Source: Halomarina rubra (GTDB taxonomy: Archaea > Halobacteriota > Halobacteria > Halobacteriales > Haloarculaceae). Taken from it: 64,000 nt of DNA. Location: NCBI RefSeq assembly GCF_023699475.1, contig NZ_JALXFV010000008.1, positions 456,757-520,756 on the forward strand, read 5' to 3'. Shown one piece after another: positions 41,683 through 51,506 of this stretch. The translations under genes were made by a program, and so were the position numbers. Position 1 is the first letter of the stretch; the number at the start of each line of letters is the position of its first letter. The notes under the pieces were generated by a model, which searched no databases, was not told the origin of the DNA, and saw only the letters and a list, made by a program, of their open reading frames with translations.

Positions 41683-44600
41683 ATGGCTATCAACGCAGAA
41701 CGACTCCAGGTGAGTGTCGAGGGTGGCGGCGGGGCCGACGACCTCGCGGGCGGGCTCGACAATCTCGCCGGCTCGGCACTGAACGCGCGACAGGCCGTCG
41801 GCTACCTCGGCATCGGGCTGGCAGCGCTGTCGGCTGGTGGCATCGCGGCGGCGACGAAGTCGGCGTATGACTTCGAAAGCGCCATGGCTGACGTCCAGAA
41901 GGTGACGTCGGCGGACACGGCCGCGCAGTTGGAAGGCGAGCTGATGAGCCTCGCCGAGACGATTCCCATCCCGCGACGCGAACTCGTCACGCTCGCTGAG
42001 CAGGCGGGGAAGTTCGGCATCGAGGGCTCGGAGAACATCTCGCGGTTCGTCGAGACGGTCGGGAAGATCGGCGCGGCGACTGACCTGGCCGCCGAGGAAG
42101 CTGGGACGCGCTTCGCGAAGATTGCAGGCGCGGTCGGCCTGCCCTACTCCGAAATCCAGAAGCTGGGCGATGCGACGAACAAACTCGCCGACTCGTTCAA
42201 GACCGACGCCGGGGAGATTTCTGACACCGCGGTCCGGGCGTCGAACGTTCTCTCGCAGCGTCTGGGCCTGGGTGCCGAAGAGACCCTGGCGCTGTCGGCG
42301 TCGATGAACGAGGTCAGCGCCTCGAGCCGACTGGCGGCGGGCGACCTCAAACGCGCTGCGGAGGCGATGATGGACCCCAAACGCGTCGGGGACATCGCCG
42401 GCGCGCTCGGCATGACGACGAGCGAGTTCAAGACCCTCCGGTCGTCGGACCCCTACGGCCTGATGCAGAAGATCGCGAAGGGTATGGCCGAGGGCGGCCA
42501 GAAAGCGACGGACCTCCAGGTCGCGCTGGGGACGCGTGCGGCACGGGGGTTCTCGAAGCTGGGGTCGAACGCCACCCAGACTGAGAAAGCGCTCACAGCG
42601 GCGAATAAGCAGTTCGAGGAGGGCGGCTCGCTGGCCCGCGAGATGTCGATTCGGACCGACACCGCGGCGGGAAAATGGCAGCTGTTCAAGAACAAAGTCC
42701 AGAACGCCGCGACGACGACCGGCCAGCGCTTCCTCCCCATTCTGAAGGACGTCCTCGGCGCGCTCAACACGGGTATCGGCGTCCTCGGCGACATCAACGA
42801 GGCGACCGACGGCTGGCTCGGCACCATCACACTCGTCGGCGGCCTGCTGGGTGGTGCAGTGATGGCCATCGGGGCGTTCGCTGGCGCGCTGAGTACGTCG
42901 ACCATCGCCGCCGCGGCCGCCTCCGGTGCCGTCGGAGCGCTCGGGACAGCGTTGACTATCCTGACCGGCCCCATCGGCATCGCCATCGCCGCGGCGGTCG
43001 CGCTCTACGCCGCGTATCGGACCAACTTCCTGGGTACGAAGGAAATCGTCGACGGGGCGATGGGTCGGATGCGGCAGATAATCGACACGCACATCGGCCC
43101 CATGATCAACAAGGTCGTCACGCTGGCGACGACCATCTACAACGCGCTGGCGCCAGTCGGGCAGTGGCTGATTACCAACCTCGGCCCCGCGTTCGCGATG
43201 GTCGGCCAGATGATTGGGGCGAGCCTGGACGCGACCATCGGTCAGATAATGTGGTTTGCGGACCTCGGCCTGTCGCTGTTCTCGGCGTTCCTGTCGTTGC
43301 TGAACGGTGACGTCGACGGTGCGCTCGCGGTTCTCGAAGGACTCTGGCAGCGGACCCTCGACGGCATCATCAACTGGATCAAGAGCTGGGACATCGTCAA
43401 ATGGCTCGGCAACAAGATTCTCGACGCCGTCGCCACCGCCGAGAAGTACATCAACAAGATTCCGGGGGTGCAGGTCTCGATGACCGACAAGGTCCGCGAG
43501 CAGATCAACAACTCCGGCATTGACGACGCGTACGGGAACACGTTCTCCCGGGCCGAGCAGCTCTCGAAGAACGTACTCAACCAGATTCGGACGAACAACC
43601 AGTCGTCGCTCAACAACCAAGAGCGGGACATCATGGCCTCTGGAATGCCGGAGGCGTACAAGCGCCAGCTCCGACAGTCGCGACTGAACGCTCAGAACGA
43701 GATGGGAATGATGCAAACGGCCAACGGCCAGTCGTTGTCGTCGATGTACACGCAGACGGGGCAAAGTCAGGTCCCGACGGCGTACAACGACCTGTTCTCC
43801 CAGTCGAAGCTGAACGCACAGACGCAACTGGGCGGTATCGAGATGGCCAACGCCCAGGCGCTCTCGGGGATGGAAACCCAGACCCGCCAGTCGAACCTCC
43901 CGCAAGCGACTCAGACGGTCTACCAGCAGTCCATCGAGAAACAGCGCGAGAAGCTCAAGCGACTCCGCAAGCGCCACAAACAGAACCTCAAGCTGTCGAA
44001 ACAGGACACCGAGAAGTCGAAGATGTACGAGGGGTTCGCCACGATGTACGCGAAAGCGGCGAACCGCCAGCAGGTGAAGCTGGACAAGATGGAGTCGAAG
44101 CATCACCGGATGCTGACGAACACGGAGTCGAAGACACGCAGCTGGTCGATGCCCACTGTGGTCCAGTCGAAGTACAACAGCGCCCAGAACGGCGCCATCG
44201 GAAAGGTTGCTGGGATGGAGCAGACCCACAGTCAGGGTCTCGCCTCGATGGAGACCGACACGCGCAACTGGTCGATGCCGACGGTTCTCGAAAGCAAGTA
44301 CAACAGCGCCCAGAACGGTGCCGTCGGCAAAATCGCCGGCATCGAACAGGGGCACAGTCAGGGCCTCGGGCAGATGCAGACCGACACGCAGAACTGGGGG
44401 ATGCCGGGCGACGTCAATTCGAAGTACGCGACGGCCGCGAGTAATCAGTCGACGAAACTCGGGGCGATGTACAGCGAGAACAACCGCCAGTTCACGAATA
44501 TGATGACGGACACGGCCGCGAAACTCGGGCAGATTCTCACGCAGATCACCACGCAGTTCGGGAACATGCTCAGCGTCATCACCAACCAGATGGGGGCCGC

Positions 44601-45126
44601 CCGGTCCCGGTTCTCCGGCGAGATGGGGACGATGGAGTCCAACACGCAGTCGGCGACCGGCTCGATGGTCAATATGTTCAGCGCGGCGTTCTCCCGCATC
44701 TCCGCGCTGGCGGGGCGCATCGCGTCGGAGGCAGCGTCAGCGGCCGCCCAGGCCGAGTCGTCACTGTCGGATGCGACGTCGGCGCGGTCGAGTGCGCGCT
44801 CGGCGGCGCGAGACGCTGCCAGTGCGGCCTCGCGAGCGCGTTCGTACACGTCGGGCGCTGGGCAACGGGCGGTCGTCGGGATGGCCTCGGGCGGCCGGGT
44901 GCTGGCTGATGGCATCGTCAAGCTCCACGAGAACGAGCACGTCCTCTCCGAGAGCGACATCAACCGAAGTGCCCGGCCGCCTATCGAGACGGAGGGCAAC
45001 AGCGGTGGCGGAGGCGGACTCTCGATCGGGCGGGTCGTCGTTCACGCGACCTCCGAGCGTGAGGGTCGGCGGGCTGGTCGCGGGTTCGTCGACGAGCTGC
45101 GGGCGGACAACTTCGACAGCGCCTGA
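41683..45126 (+). CDS. Tail tape measure protein
   Basis: This 1147-aa protein sets tail length. An N-terminal TP901-type region (YDFESAMADVQKVTSAD) is followed by several hydrophobic segments (about 370-470) and then a repeat region (611-946) of eight 42-residue units. The C-terminus is Ala/Ser-rich, then Gly-rich. Using about 1.5 angstrom per residue, as in known tape measures, the tail would be roughly 170 nm, an estimate only. Haloarchaeal siphoviruses often have such long ruler proteins. Confidence 0.92.
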   Translation: MAINAERLQVSVEGGGGADDLAGGLDNLAGSALNARQAVGYLGIGLAALSAGGIAAATKSAYDFESAMADVQKVTSADTAAQLEGELMSLAETIPIPRRELVTLAEQAGKFGIEGSENISRFVETVGKIGAATDLAAEEAGTRFAKIAGAVGLPYSEIQKLGDATNKLADSFKTDAGEISDTAVRASNVLSQRLGLGAEETLALSASMNEVSASSRLAAGDLKRAAEAMMDPKRVGDIAGALGMTTSEFKTLRSSDPYGLMQKIAKGMAEGGQKATDLQVALGTRAARGFSKLGSNATQTEKALTAANKQFEEGGSLAREMSIRTDTAAGKWQLFKNKVQNAATTTGQRFLPILKDVLGALNTGIGVLGDINEATDGWLGTITLVGGLLGGAVMAIGAFAGALSTSTIAAAAASGAVGALGTALTILTGPIGIAIAAAVALYAAYRTNFLGTKEIVDGAMGRMRQIIDTHIGPMINKVVTLATTIYNALAPVGQWLITNLGPAFAMVGQMIGASLDATIGQIMWFADLGLSLFSAFLSLLNGDVDGALAVLEGLWQRTLDGIINWIKSWDIVKWLGNKILDAVATAEKYINKIPGVQVSMTDKVREQINNSGIDDAYGNTFSRAEQLSKNVLNQIRTNNQSSLNNQERDIMASGMPEAYKRQLRQSRLNAQNEMGMMQTANGQSLSSMYTQTGQSQVPTAYNDLFSQSKLNAQTQLGGIEMANAQALSGMETQTRQSNLPQATQTVYQQSIEKQREKLKRLRKRHKQNLKLSKQDTEKSKMYEGFATMYAKAANRQQVKLDKMESKHHRMLTNTESKTRSWSMPTVVQSKYNSAQNGAIGKVAGMEQTHSQGLASMETDTRNWSMPTVLESKYNSAQNGAVGKIAGIEQGHSQGLGQMQTDTQNWGMPGDVNSKYATAASNQSTKLGAMYSENNRQFTNMMTDTAAKLGQILTQITTQFGNMLSVITNQMGAARSRFSGEMGTMESNTQSATGSMVNMFSAAFSRISALAGRIASEAASAAAQAESSLSDATSARSSARSAARDAASAASRARSYTSGAGQRAVVGMASGGRVLADGIVKLHENEHVLSESDINRSARPPIETEGNSGGGGGLSIGRVVVHATSEREGRRAGRGFVDELRADNFDSA
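43513..44520 (+). repeat. Eight in-phase 126-bp units in the tape measure gene
   Basis: Units begin at 43513, 43639, 43765, 43891, 44017, 44143, 44269 and 44395, each 42 codons. Two central units (44143, 44269) are nearly identical (WSMPTV, YNSAQNGA, GMEQTHSQG or GIEQGHSQG); the others are strongly diverged but keep length and phase. Recombination between units could change tail length. Confidence 0.85.
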
Positions 45127-45153
45127 GCAGCGTCACTCGCTCACTGCTTCATC

Positions 45154-45858
45154 ATGCCAACAACATCGTTCCACGAGTGGAATCTCCCAATCGTCGGTGG
45201 CGACGCCGACGCCTGGGGCGAGAAGCTGAACGCCGTCTTCGACGCGCTCGACGAGGAAGTCATCGAGAAGGGACCGACCGAGGGGTCGCCGCCCAAGCCC
45301 GTCCCCGACGCTGGCGATTCTGGTCGCTGGTATCTCGGCACCGACACGGTCGACCCGCGCAGCGGGAACGACACGCCGCTGCCGTTCCTGTTCTACGACG
45401 ACGGCAATCAGTGGATTATCATCTGGGATGGCGATGCGAAGACGCTCGGCGGGACTGCGGCTGGGTCGTATCTCACGAGTAGCGATGCCATCGATGCGGA
45501 CACCCTCGATGGGGCCGAGGCGTCGGCGTTCGCCCTCGGCAGCCGATTCCCGCTTCCCAACAGCGACCTCCAGAACTCAACGCTCTCGGTCGCTGGAAAC
45601 GCGGTGGGTCTCGGTGGGTCGACGGGCGTCGCGCTCCCTGATCTCTCGGATGTGAACACTGGCACGCCCACCAGCGGGCAGGCGCTCACGTACAACGGTG
45701 GGGGCTACTGGGAGGCGGCCGACGTCGCCTCGGGGTCGGCCGACACTATCGAGGACATCGTCGACGGGCAGGCGATTCACGCGAGTTACTCGGCCGATGG
45801 CACACAGCCGAGTGCGCCCCCGACTGGCGAAGTAACGCTGTGGATCGATGACTCATGA
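45154..45858 (+). CDS. Tail-fibre-like protein
   Basis: This 234-aa protein starts after the tape measure. It has fibre-type repeats DADTLDGAEASAFA and DLSDVNTGTPTSGQALTY, motifs common in phage fibres that trimerise. The N-terminus (TSFHEWNLPIVGGDADAW) could bind the tail tip. The stop overlaps the next gene (ATGA). Confidence 0.72.
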   Translation: MPTTSFHEWNLPIVGGDADAWGEKLNAVFDALDEEVIEKGPTEGSPPKPVPDAGDSGRWYLGTDTVDPRSGNDTPLPFLFYDDGNQWIIIWDGDAKTLGGTAAGSYLTSSDAIDADTLDGAEASAFALGSRFPLPNSDLQNSTLSVAGNAVGLGGSTGVALPDLSDVNTGTPTSGQALTYNGGGYWEAADVASGSADTIEDIVDGQAIHASYSADGTQPSAPPTGEVTLWIDDS

Positions 45859-47201
45859 GTGACTACGTCGAGGACCTCGACGATGGCGATGCGAGCGACT
45901 GGACGTTCTACGACCCGAACTTCGACGTCCAACAGGAGAGCTACGATGGCGCTCAGCGCTGGCGAGGTACCTACTCGGTCGGGGGCAACACCACCGATGG
46001 AGCCCCGGCGGTACTCGCCGAGTGGCACCCCGAAGAGCTCGCGGGCGGCGTTCGCCTCTCGTCGTTCGAGTTCTACTGGAACGAAGACGACATCAGCTAC
46101 GGCGGTGGCCTCCGCCTGCTCGATTCCTCGGGCAGTGAGGTGCTCACCGTCGGCTCGTCGAATCCGGGCTGGGAGGTCTCCGATGGCACCGGGAACGTGA
46201 GCGTCTGGGCCGGCGACGGCTACGACCGCTGGAACCGGTTCTCGCATACGTTCAACTGGTCGGCGGGCACCTACTCGATCGACTACTACGACCCGGTCGC
46301 GGACCACACCGAGACCGGCACGTTCGGCCTCCAGTCCACCCTGGATGTCCGGACGGTCGAACTCGTCAACCTCGGGTCGGACACCACGCCGGTCCAGTCG
46401 CTCTCGGCGACCTGGTACGACGACTTCACGTTCGGGATGAGCGGCACGGTCGTCGACCTCAAGGCGCTGTGGGAGCGCAACGACCCGAAGCTCGTCTTTC
46501 CGGATGGGACCGTCCGCCCGCCGAACTCCGGCGTCTACGTCATCGACGGCACCGGCGCGGTGTCACCACTCTGGGAGGCGGTGACCACCACGACCATCGA
46601 CGCGCTGAACGGGAGTCTCGATGCGGGGTGGAACGGCGATACCGGTGACTTCTCGTCGAACACCAGCGAGGCAGTCGAGGGCGGCGCGGCAGTCGTCACC
46701 GACACGTTCTCCTCGACGATCAACCTCACCAGCTACTCGGGTGACGGCCTGCCCGCCTACCTGCCGAAGGGGAACCGGCTGCGGACGTACCTCACACCCC
46801 AGAACATCAACGCGAACGGGCCGAAGGTGAGCATCTACATCGGTCGGGAGGGGCCAGACGAGGGGTACTACGGCCTGCTCGAGTTCCACAACGACGTCGG
46901 GCAGCTCACCCGTGCCGACGGCGATGGTACGTTCAACAACCTGCAGGGAAGCACGGCCACCTCCGAGGCGTTCAGTGTCGGCACGACCTACGAAATCTCC
47001 TATACGTGGGACGACGGCACCCTCGGCGGGTCGGACGGCGACCTCACGTTCGAAGTGAAGAACGACGATACGGACACGGTCGTCCTCACGCTCACTGGGA
47101 ACGACTCGACGTGGGACGGCAACGCGGGCTTCCGGGTGTACTTCTGGGGCGATATGAGCAACAACCCGCTCGTCTGGGACTGGATGCATCGGGTGGCCTG
47201 A
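45855..47201 (+). CDS. Tail protein with lectin-like domains
   Basis: This 448-aa protein has two beta-sandwich candidates. One lies in the first half (about 60-190) and one in the second (about 300-440, ending FRVYFWGDMSNNPLVWDW). Both have the strand pattern of concanavalin/LamG-like folds, suggesting binding to cell-surface glycans. The central WEAVTTTTIDALNGS reads as a linker. It probably forms part of the tail tip or fibre. Confidence 0.65.
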   Translation: MSDYVEDLDDGDASDWTFYDPNFDVQQESYDGAQRWRGTYSVGGNTTDGAPAVLAEWHPEELAGGVRLSSFEFYWNEDDISYGGGLRLLDSSGSEVLTVGSSNPGWEVSDGTGNVSVWAGDGYDRWNRFSHTFNWSAGTYSIDYYDPVADHTETGTFGLQSTLDVRTVELVNLGSDTTPVQSLSATWYDDFTFGMSGTVVDLKALWERNDPKLVFPDGTVRPPNSGVYVIDGTGAVSPLWEAVTTTTIDALNGSLDAGWNGDTGDFSSNTSEAVEGGAAVVTDTFSSTINLTSYSGDGLPAYLPKGNRLRTYLTPQNINANGPKVSIYIGREGPDEGYYGLLEFHNDVGQLTRADGDGTFNNLQGSTATSEAFSVGTTYEISYTWDDGTLGGSDGDLTFEVKNDDTDTVVLTLTGNDSTWDGNAGFRVYFWGDMSNNPLVWDWMHRVA

Positions 47202-47202
47202 G

Positions 47203-48726
47203 ATGAGTGAGAACCTGTTCCGCAGTAGCGTCCTGCCCGTCCGGGGCGCCCAACTCGCGGTGTTCAAACCCGGCACCGAATCGGACGACCTCGGCGACGC
47301 GGACGTCGTCGTGGCCGACGGTGACCTCGAGTCCGTCGATATCACCGAGCGCATCCAGGAACGCAAGGACACCGCGTCGATTACCATCGCGAACGACGCC
47401 GGCCAGTACACTGACGCCATCACGTCAGGCGACCGCATCGAGTTCATTGCCGACACGCCCGCGAACCGCAAGCGGGCGTACAGTACCGACGCCTACGGCT
47501 CGGGACTGTACGGCGGGTACGGCCCCATCTGGACGGGCGTGGTTCGCTCTCAAACGCCCGAGCGGGCTGGGCCACAGGACGCCATCATCGATATCCAGAG
47601 CCAGGACTGGGTGTTCGGGACGTGTTCGTTCCGGCGGGTCTACGACGCGTTCGAGGGCGCACCGATTTGCCTGCCCGACGATGACCCCAACGCCGAGTCG
47701 GCCATCGTCAACACGCTGCTTCGCGTCAACGCGCCGGCCATCGACCGGTCGTTGCTGGGGCGTGTCGACACGACCACCGACGAGTTCTCGAACGGGCAGA
47801 ACTTGCTCGACCTGCTGGGCGACCTCGCGGCCAAAGGCGACGCCGTGATGTACTCACGTGGCCGGTCGCTGGGGTTCGTCTCGCTGGGGGACCTCACGCC
47901 CACAACGACCATCGGCCCCGAGCAGGCGACCACCCACAGCGTCCGCATCAACGACGACGACCTGGCGAACGTCATCCGCGTCGACGGGGGGACGGACTTC
48001 GCCGTCGACGATGCCCAGGAGACGGTCGACTCCTATCAGACCGTCAGTGACGCGAATCGCATCCTGCACCGCGTCTCGACGCGAAAGTCAGAGCTCGCCC
48101 GCATCGAGGTCTGGACGCGGGCCGACCGCTCAGAGGACGCCGACGGCGTGGTCGTCAGGCTCCAGAAAGATGACGGCGGCCAGCCCGTCGCCGTCGACGA
48201 CACACAGTCGGACATCACCGACCCGAAGCAACTCGGTGCGGAGTTCCTCGACGACGACGGCTGGACGACGTTTCGCTTCTCGAAACACACGCTGCCCGAG
48301 CCCAACCCGTGGCTCATCATCGAATCCGAGGGCTCGACAGGCCAGGAGATCGGCGTGAACGCTTCGGGCGTTCCGGCCTACCGGGCGTACTTCCCGTATC
48401 CAATCAGCGTGCGTGTCGAGTCGCCCGCCAGTCAACGCGAGTACGGCCGGCGCGTCGACCGCATCAAAGACGACGGGCTCCAGACGTTCCAGGCCGCTCG
48501 CGACATCGGCGAGGCGGAGCTGCGCCACCGTGACGAACCACGTCGCGAGCTGTCGTTCGGTGCGCGCGGCCTCGCAGCGCACTCGCTGGCGACCGGCGAG
48601 GTGTTCGACGCCCAGTTCCCCCAGGAGGGAGCGACGGGCGACCACATCGTCATCGAGCGCGATATCACGTACGAGCGAGCGACCGTCACGACTGACGTCA
48701 CGGCTCAGGAGACGCGGACGCTCTGA
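47203..48726 (+). CDS. Tail hub / baseplate-type protein
   Basis: This 507-aa protein is at the tail-tip hub position. It has an opening strand-rich block (VDITERIQERKDTASITIAN), typical of phage hub proteins (gp27/ReqiPepy6 gp37-like), and a middle block with NVIRVDGGTDFAVDD. A late QTFQAARDIGEAELRHRDEP is helical. It likely links tube to fibres. Homology is suggested, not confirmed. Confidence 0.7.
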   Translation: MSENLFRSSVLPVRGAQLAVFKPGTESDDLGDADVVVADGDLESVDITERIQERKDTASITIANDAGQYTDAITSGDRIEFIADTPANRKRAYSTDAYGSGLYGGYGPIWTGVVRSQTPERAGPQDAIIDIQSQDWVFGTCSFRRVYDAFEGAPICLPDDDPNAESAIVNTLLRVNAPAIDRSLLGRVDTTTDEFSNGQNLLDLLGDLAAKGDAVMYSRGRSLGFVSLGDLTPTTTIGPEQATTHSVRINDDDLANVIRVDGGTDFAVDDAQETVDSYQTVSDANRILHRVSTRKSELARIEVWTRADRSEDADGVVVRLQKDDGGQPVAVDDTQSDITDPKQLGAEFLDDDGWTTFRFSKHTLPEPNPWLIIESEGSTGQEIGVNASGVPAYRAYFPYPISVRVESPASQREYGRRVDRIKDDGLQTFQAARDIGEAELRHRDEPRRELSFGARGLAAHSLATGEVFDAQFPQEGATGDHIVIERDITYERATVTTDVTAQETRTL

Positions 48727-48745
48727 GCGGCCACCAACTCCAGTC

Positions 48746-48970
48746 ATGAAAGACATATCCAACAGAGAGGCGTCGCGGCTGTTGCGTGACCAGCGCGACC
48801 GGCTGCGACGCACCGAGAACGAAGATGACCCGGACAGCGACGTCGGGCTCATCGCGAGCCCGCCGCCAGAAACTGAGCAGACCAGCGACAGCGTGAGCAC
48901 CGCGACGGCGAGTGCAGGGTCGGGCCAGTGGGACGGTGCTGATTGGTCGTTCGCAGAGTGGGGGGCCTGA
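48746..48970 (+). CDS. Small tail-region protein
   Basis: This 74-aa protein has a basic helical N-terminus (REASRLLRDQRDRLRRTEN), then a Ser/Thr/Glu linker and a Trp-rich end (GQWDGADWSFAEWG). It starts at ATG 48746. It could be a small adaptor. Unrecognised. Confidence 0.6.
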   Translation: MKDISNREASRLLRDQRDRLRRTENEDDPDSDVGLIASPPPETEQTSDSVSTATASAGSGQWDGADWSFAEWGA

Positions 48971-48971
48971 C

Positions 48972-49478
48972 GTGACCGTTCACACGAGCGCCGTCGAGAC
49001 GAACGTCCGTCTCCTCACGCACGACGTCGCCACTATCCGCGAGCACGTCCCCGAGTGGGACGAATTGGACGACCGGGCACGACTCGAAGCACTACGGACC
49101 GTCCCCCCCGAGCACGTCGACCGGTCGCGCAACACGACCTGTGTCGGGTTGCACGAGTGGATTGTCAACGGGCTGAGCGGGCAGTCCGTCCCCGAGCTCT
49201 CGGAGGTCGCCATCGGCACCGGGACGACGGCCGCCGAGGCCGACACCGCGCTGGCCAGCGAGGTCGCCCGGACGGTCGTCGCGACGGTCGAGCCCAACGC
49301 GCCTTCTGTGTTCGTCGCTGCATTCTTCGGCAGCGAGGAAGCCAACGGCGTCGACATCACCGAGGCGGGCGTCTACGCCGGCGACTGGCTCCTCAACCAC
49401 GCGACGTTCGGTGCGAAGTCCAAAGACAGCCAGAATACGTTAACAATCGAGATTTCCCTCACCTTCAACGCCGCCTAA
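48972..49478 (+). CDS. Tail/baseplate protein
   Basis: This 168-aa protein starts at GTG 48972, one base after the preceding stop. The central motif VAIGTGTTAAEADTALASEV followed by FFGSEEANGVDITEAGVYAG and LLNHATFG is typical of a phage baseplate/fibre-attachment family. It likely connects hub and fibre. Confidence 0.72.
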   Translation: MTVHTSAVETNVRLLTHDVATIREHVPEWDELDDRARLEALRTVPPEHVDRSRNTTCVGLHEWIVNGLSGQSVPELSEVAIGTGTTAAEADTALASEVARTVVATVEPNAPSVFVAAFFGSEEANGVDITEAGVYAGDWLLNHATFGAKSKDSQNTLTIEISLTFNAA

Positions 49479-49479
49479 T

Positions 49480-50352
49480 ATGGTCGACATCGTCAATCCC
49501 AGCCCCAACCGGCCGATCAGTGCGGAGATTACCGCGGCGACCATCGCCCAAGCCGCCCACGCTCCGGGTGGTGGCTGGGTCGTCCCGCCCGACGAGTCGG
49601 TCATCGAGGCCTCGCCACTCGATGCCTTCACGCCGGAGATCTCCAGCAGCGACCTGACGGTCGACATCCAGAGCGGCGAGGCGTTCATCGGCGGCGTCTA
49701 TCTCGGCCGGGATACCGTCAGCTCGGTCGAACTGGCGCCATCGACGAACGACCAGGACGTCTACGTCGGTGCAGACCTCTCCCAACCCGATACCGTCATT
49801 GTCGGCCTCGGCAGTGAGTTCGCGAGTGGTGACCCCCGGATTCGCATCGCACGGTACAACACTGACAGCACGGGCATCGTCAACCCGACGTCGGACTATC
49901 GGACAATCGGCCAGGCGGTCGACGTCGAGAACCGCCGCTACGAGGGCGGTCTCGCCGAATCGGTCGCGAAGGCCACCAGCGCGAGCGAACTCGACGGACA
50001 GACCCTGACGGACGTCCTTCGGAATGGGCGGACGGTGCCCATCCCGCTGTCGCGCATCCAGGACACCGACGACGCCAGTATCGTCGAGTTCGTCCCAGCC
50101 AGTACGACGTTCAAACTCCTCGGCGTCACGCTTATCAGCGAGTCCGGCGGCGTCCCGTCGGGCGTGTCGGCGAGCATCGTCGACGACAGTGGCACCGAGC
50201 GCTTCTCAACGACGAATCGAAGCTCGACCGGGACGGTCGATGCGCCGCTCATCCCCATCAGCGGGCAGCAGGCCCCGCTCAGACTCCGCATCGAGAACGA
50301 CTCCGGCAGTACCCAGCGCGTTGGCGCGGTGTTCGGCTACTACCTCGAGTGA
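49480..50352 (+). CDS. Tail-fibre/tip protein
   Basis: This 290-aa protein begins VDIVNPSPNRPISAEIT. It has a probable beta-sandwich N-domain (FTPEISSSDLTVDIQSGEAF) and a trimerisation-like mid region (LAESVAKATSASELDGQT). It ends in another beta block (LRLRIENDSGSTQRVGAVFG). Its end overlaps the next gene. Confidence 0.65.
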   Translation: MVDIVNPSPNRPISAEITAATIAQAAHAPGGGWVVPPDESVIEASPLDAFTPEISSSDLTVDIQSGEAFIGGVYLGRDTVSSVELAPSTNDQDVYVGADLSQPDTVIVGLGSEFASGDPRIRIARYNTDSTGIVNPTSDYRTIGQAVDVENRRYEGGLAESVAKATSASELDGQTLTDVLRNGRTVPIPLSRIQDTDDASIVEFVPASTTFKLLGVTLISESGGVPSGVSASIVDDSGTERFSTTNRSSTGTVDAPLIPISGQQAPLRLRIENDSGSTQRVGAVFGYYLE

Positions 50353-51062
50353 TGACCGGGCCATTCTCACTCCAAGACGGTGCATACGTCGTCCAAGACG
50401 GCGCGTTCACCGGCAACCTCGCTATCGAACCGTTCAACGACCCCATCGGCGGCGTCGACAACTACGATGGGTCGCAGGGCCCGTGGCGTGGCTCGGCGTC
50501 GCTGGTCAGCACGACGACGAACTCGTTCCGTGGCCCGTCGTGTGCCACTCGCGACGACGGCAACATCCTGCGGAAGTGGTCCTATCCTGGTGACGGCCTC
50601 GACCAGTACCCCGAGCTGGGGTCGTCGGGGTCACCCGGGTCGACGATCTCGATGGCGGTTCGGCCGACCGACAACTACGTCGCGCTGACGTTCGGCCACG
50701 GCTCGGGCAACGAGACCGACGGCTACGACTGTTACTGGCTCGTCCTCGACTTCGACGACTACTACGACACGTTCGGCTTCCGCCGGTCAGACGCCGGCGG
50801 TGAGACGCCGTGGCTGGTCGACAGCGGACCGGGCGTCCCCGACGACGTCTGGTATGTCATCGCCGTCATCCTCGATGGTGATGGGGTCGGTCGGCATGTC
50901 GGCCAGCTGTGGGCGACGGACGTCCCGTCGCCAGGCTCGGGCGTTCGGACGACGCTCGAACACGAGGTCGTCATGGACGATACGAACTATCGCGGGCGGG
51001 GGGTCGGATTCGTGCAGGCGGGGGCGGCCGACTGGGACGAACTCCAGCTCGGGTTGCCGTAG
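50349..51062 (+). CDS. Lectin-like tail protein
   Basis: This protein of about 237 aa starts at GTG 50349 or ATG 50352. It resembles a jelly-roll domain: NYVALTFGHGSGNETDGYDC, YWLVLDFDDYYDTFGFR and WYVIAVILDGDGVGRH. It probably contacts the cell surface. It is the last gene of the contiguous tail set. Confidence 0.68.
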   Translation: MMTGPFSLQDGAYVVQDGAFTGNLAIEPFNDPIGGVDNYDGSQGPWRGSASLVSTTTNSFRGPSCATRDDGNILRKWSYPGDGLDQYPELGSSGSPGSTISMAVRPTDNYVALTFGHGSGNETDGYDCYWLVLDFDDYYDTFGFRRSDAGGETPWLVDSGPGVPDDVWYVIAVILDGDGVGRHVGQLWATDVPSPGSGVRTTLEHEVVMDDTNYRGRGVGFVQAGAADWDELQLGLP

Positions 51063-51182
51063 GACGTCGAGATTGGTTGGCCAGGCTGTCTGGTAGAGGG
51101 CGTCAGTCGGCCAGTGGCCGTGCGTCCGGGAGGCCACTAGACGAGACCGGCAACTGCACGTGAGCGTGGGATTCTCCTTTGG

Positions 51183-51386
51183 TCAGTCCGAGGCGGTCGC
51201 TCCCGAACTGCCCGAGTCGAACGCACCGACAGACTCCTCTCCACATCTGCAGTTGCCATCAGTCGTCGGCAAGATGAACGATCCGTCGTCGCGTTCTCGA
51301 GCCGTATACGCTTGCCCGCACTCGCTACAGAGAACAATCGTCCGCCCGTTCACTGGTGCACTCCTGCCTGCTGACCTCTTCGACAC
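51183..51386 (-). CDS. 67-aa zinc-ribbon protein
   Basis: A small minus-strand protein with CSECG and CRCG pairs about 25 residues apart (VLCSECGQAYTARERDDGSF), the pattern of a compact zinc ribbon. It stands alone and opposite to the tail genes, so it may be a regulator or cargo. Confidence 0.6.
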   Translation of the reverse strand: MSKRSAGRSAPVNGRTIVLCSECGQAYTARERDDGSFILPTTDGNCRCGEESVGAFDSGSSGATASD

Positions 51387-51506
51387 ACTTGGTCTCCTGC
51401 GATAATCGTATTCATTGTCTATTCGTTACTGCTCCCCGACAGGGCGTATAATCAATCCCCAACTGTTGGGGAATTCGTCATGATTCACAACCCGTACAGT
51501 TAGGCA

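Noticed and set aside
41083-44355. 1090-aa open frame on the minus strand
   Set aside because: It is antisense to the tail chaperone and tape measure, is extremely Arg/Leu/Val-rich, and arises from high GC at third codon positions of the real genes.
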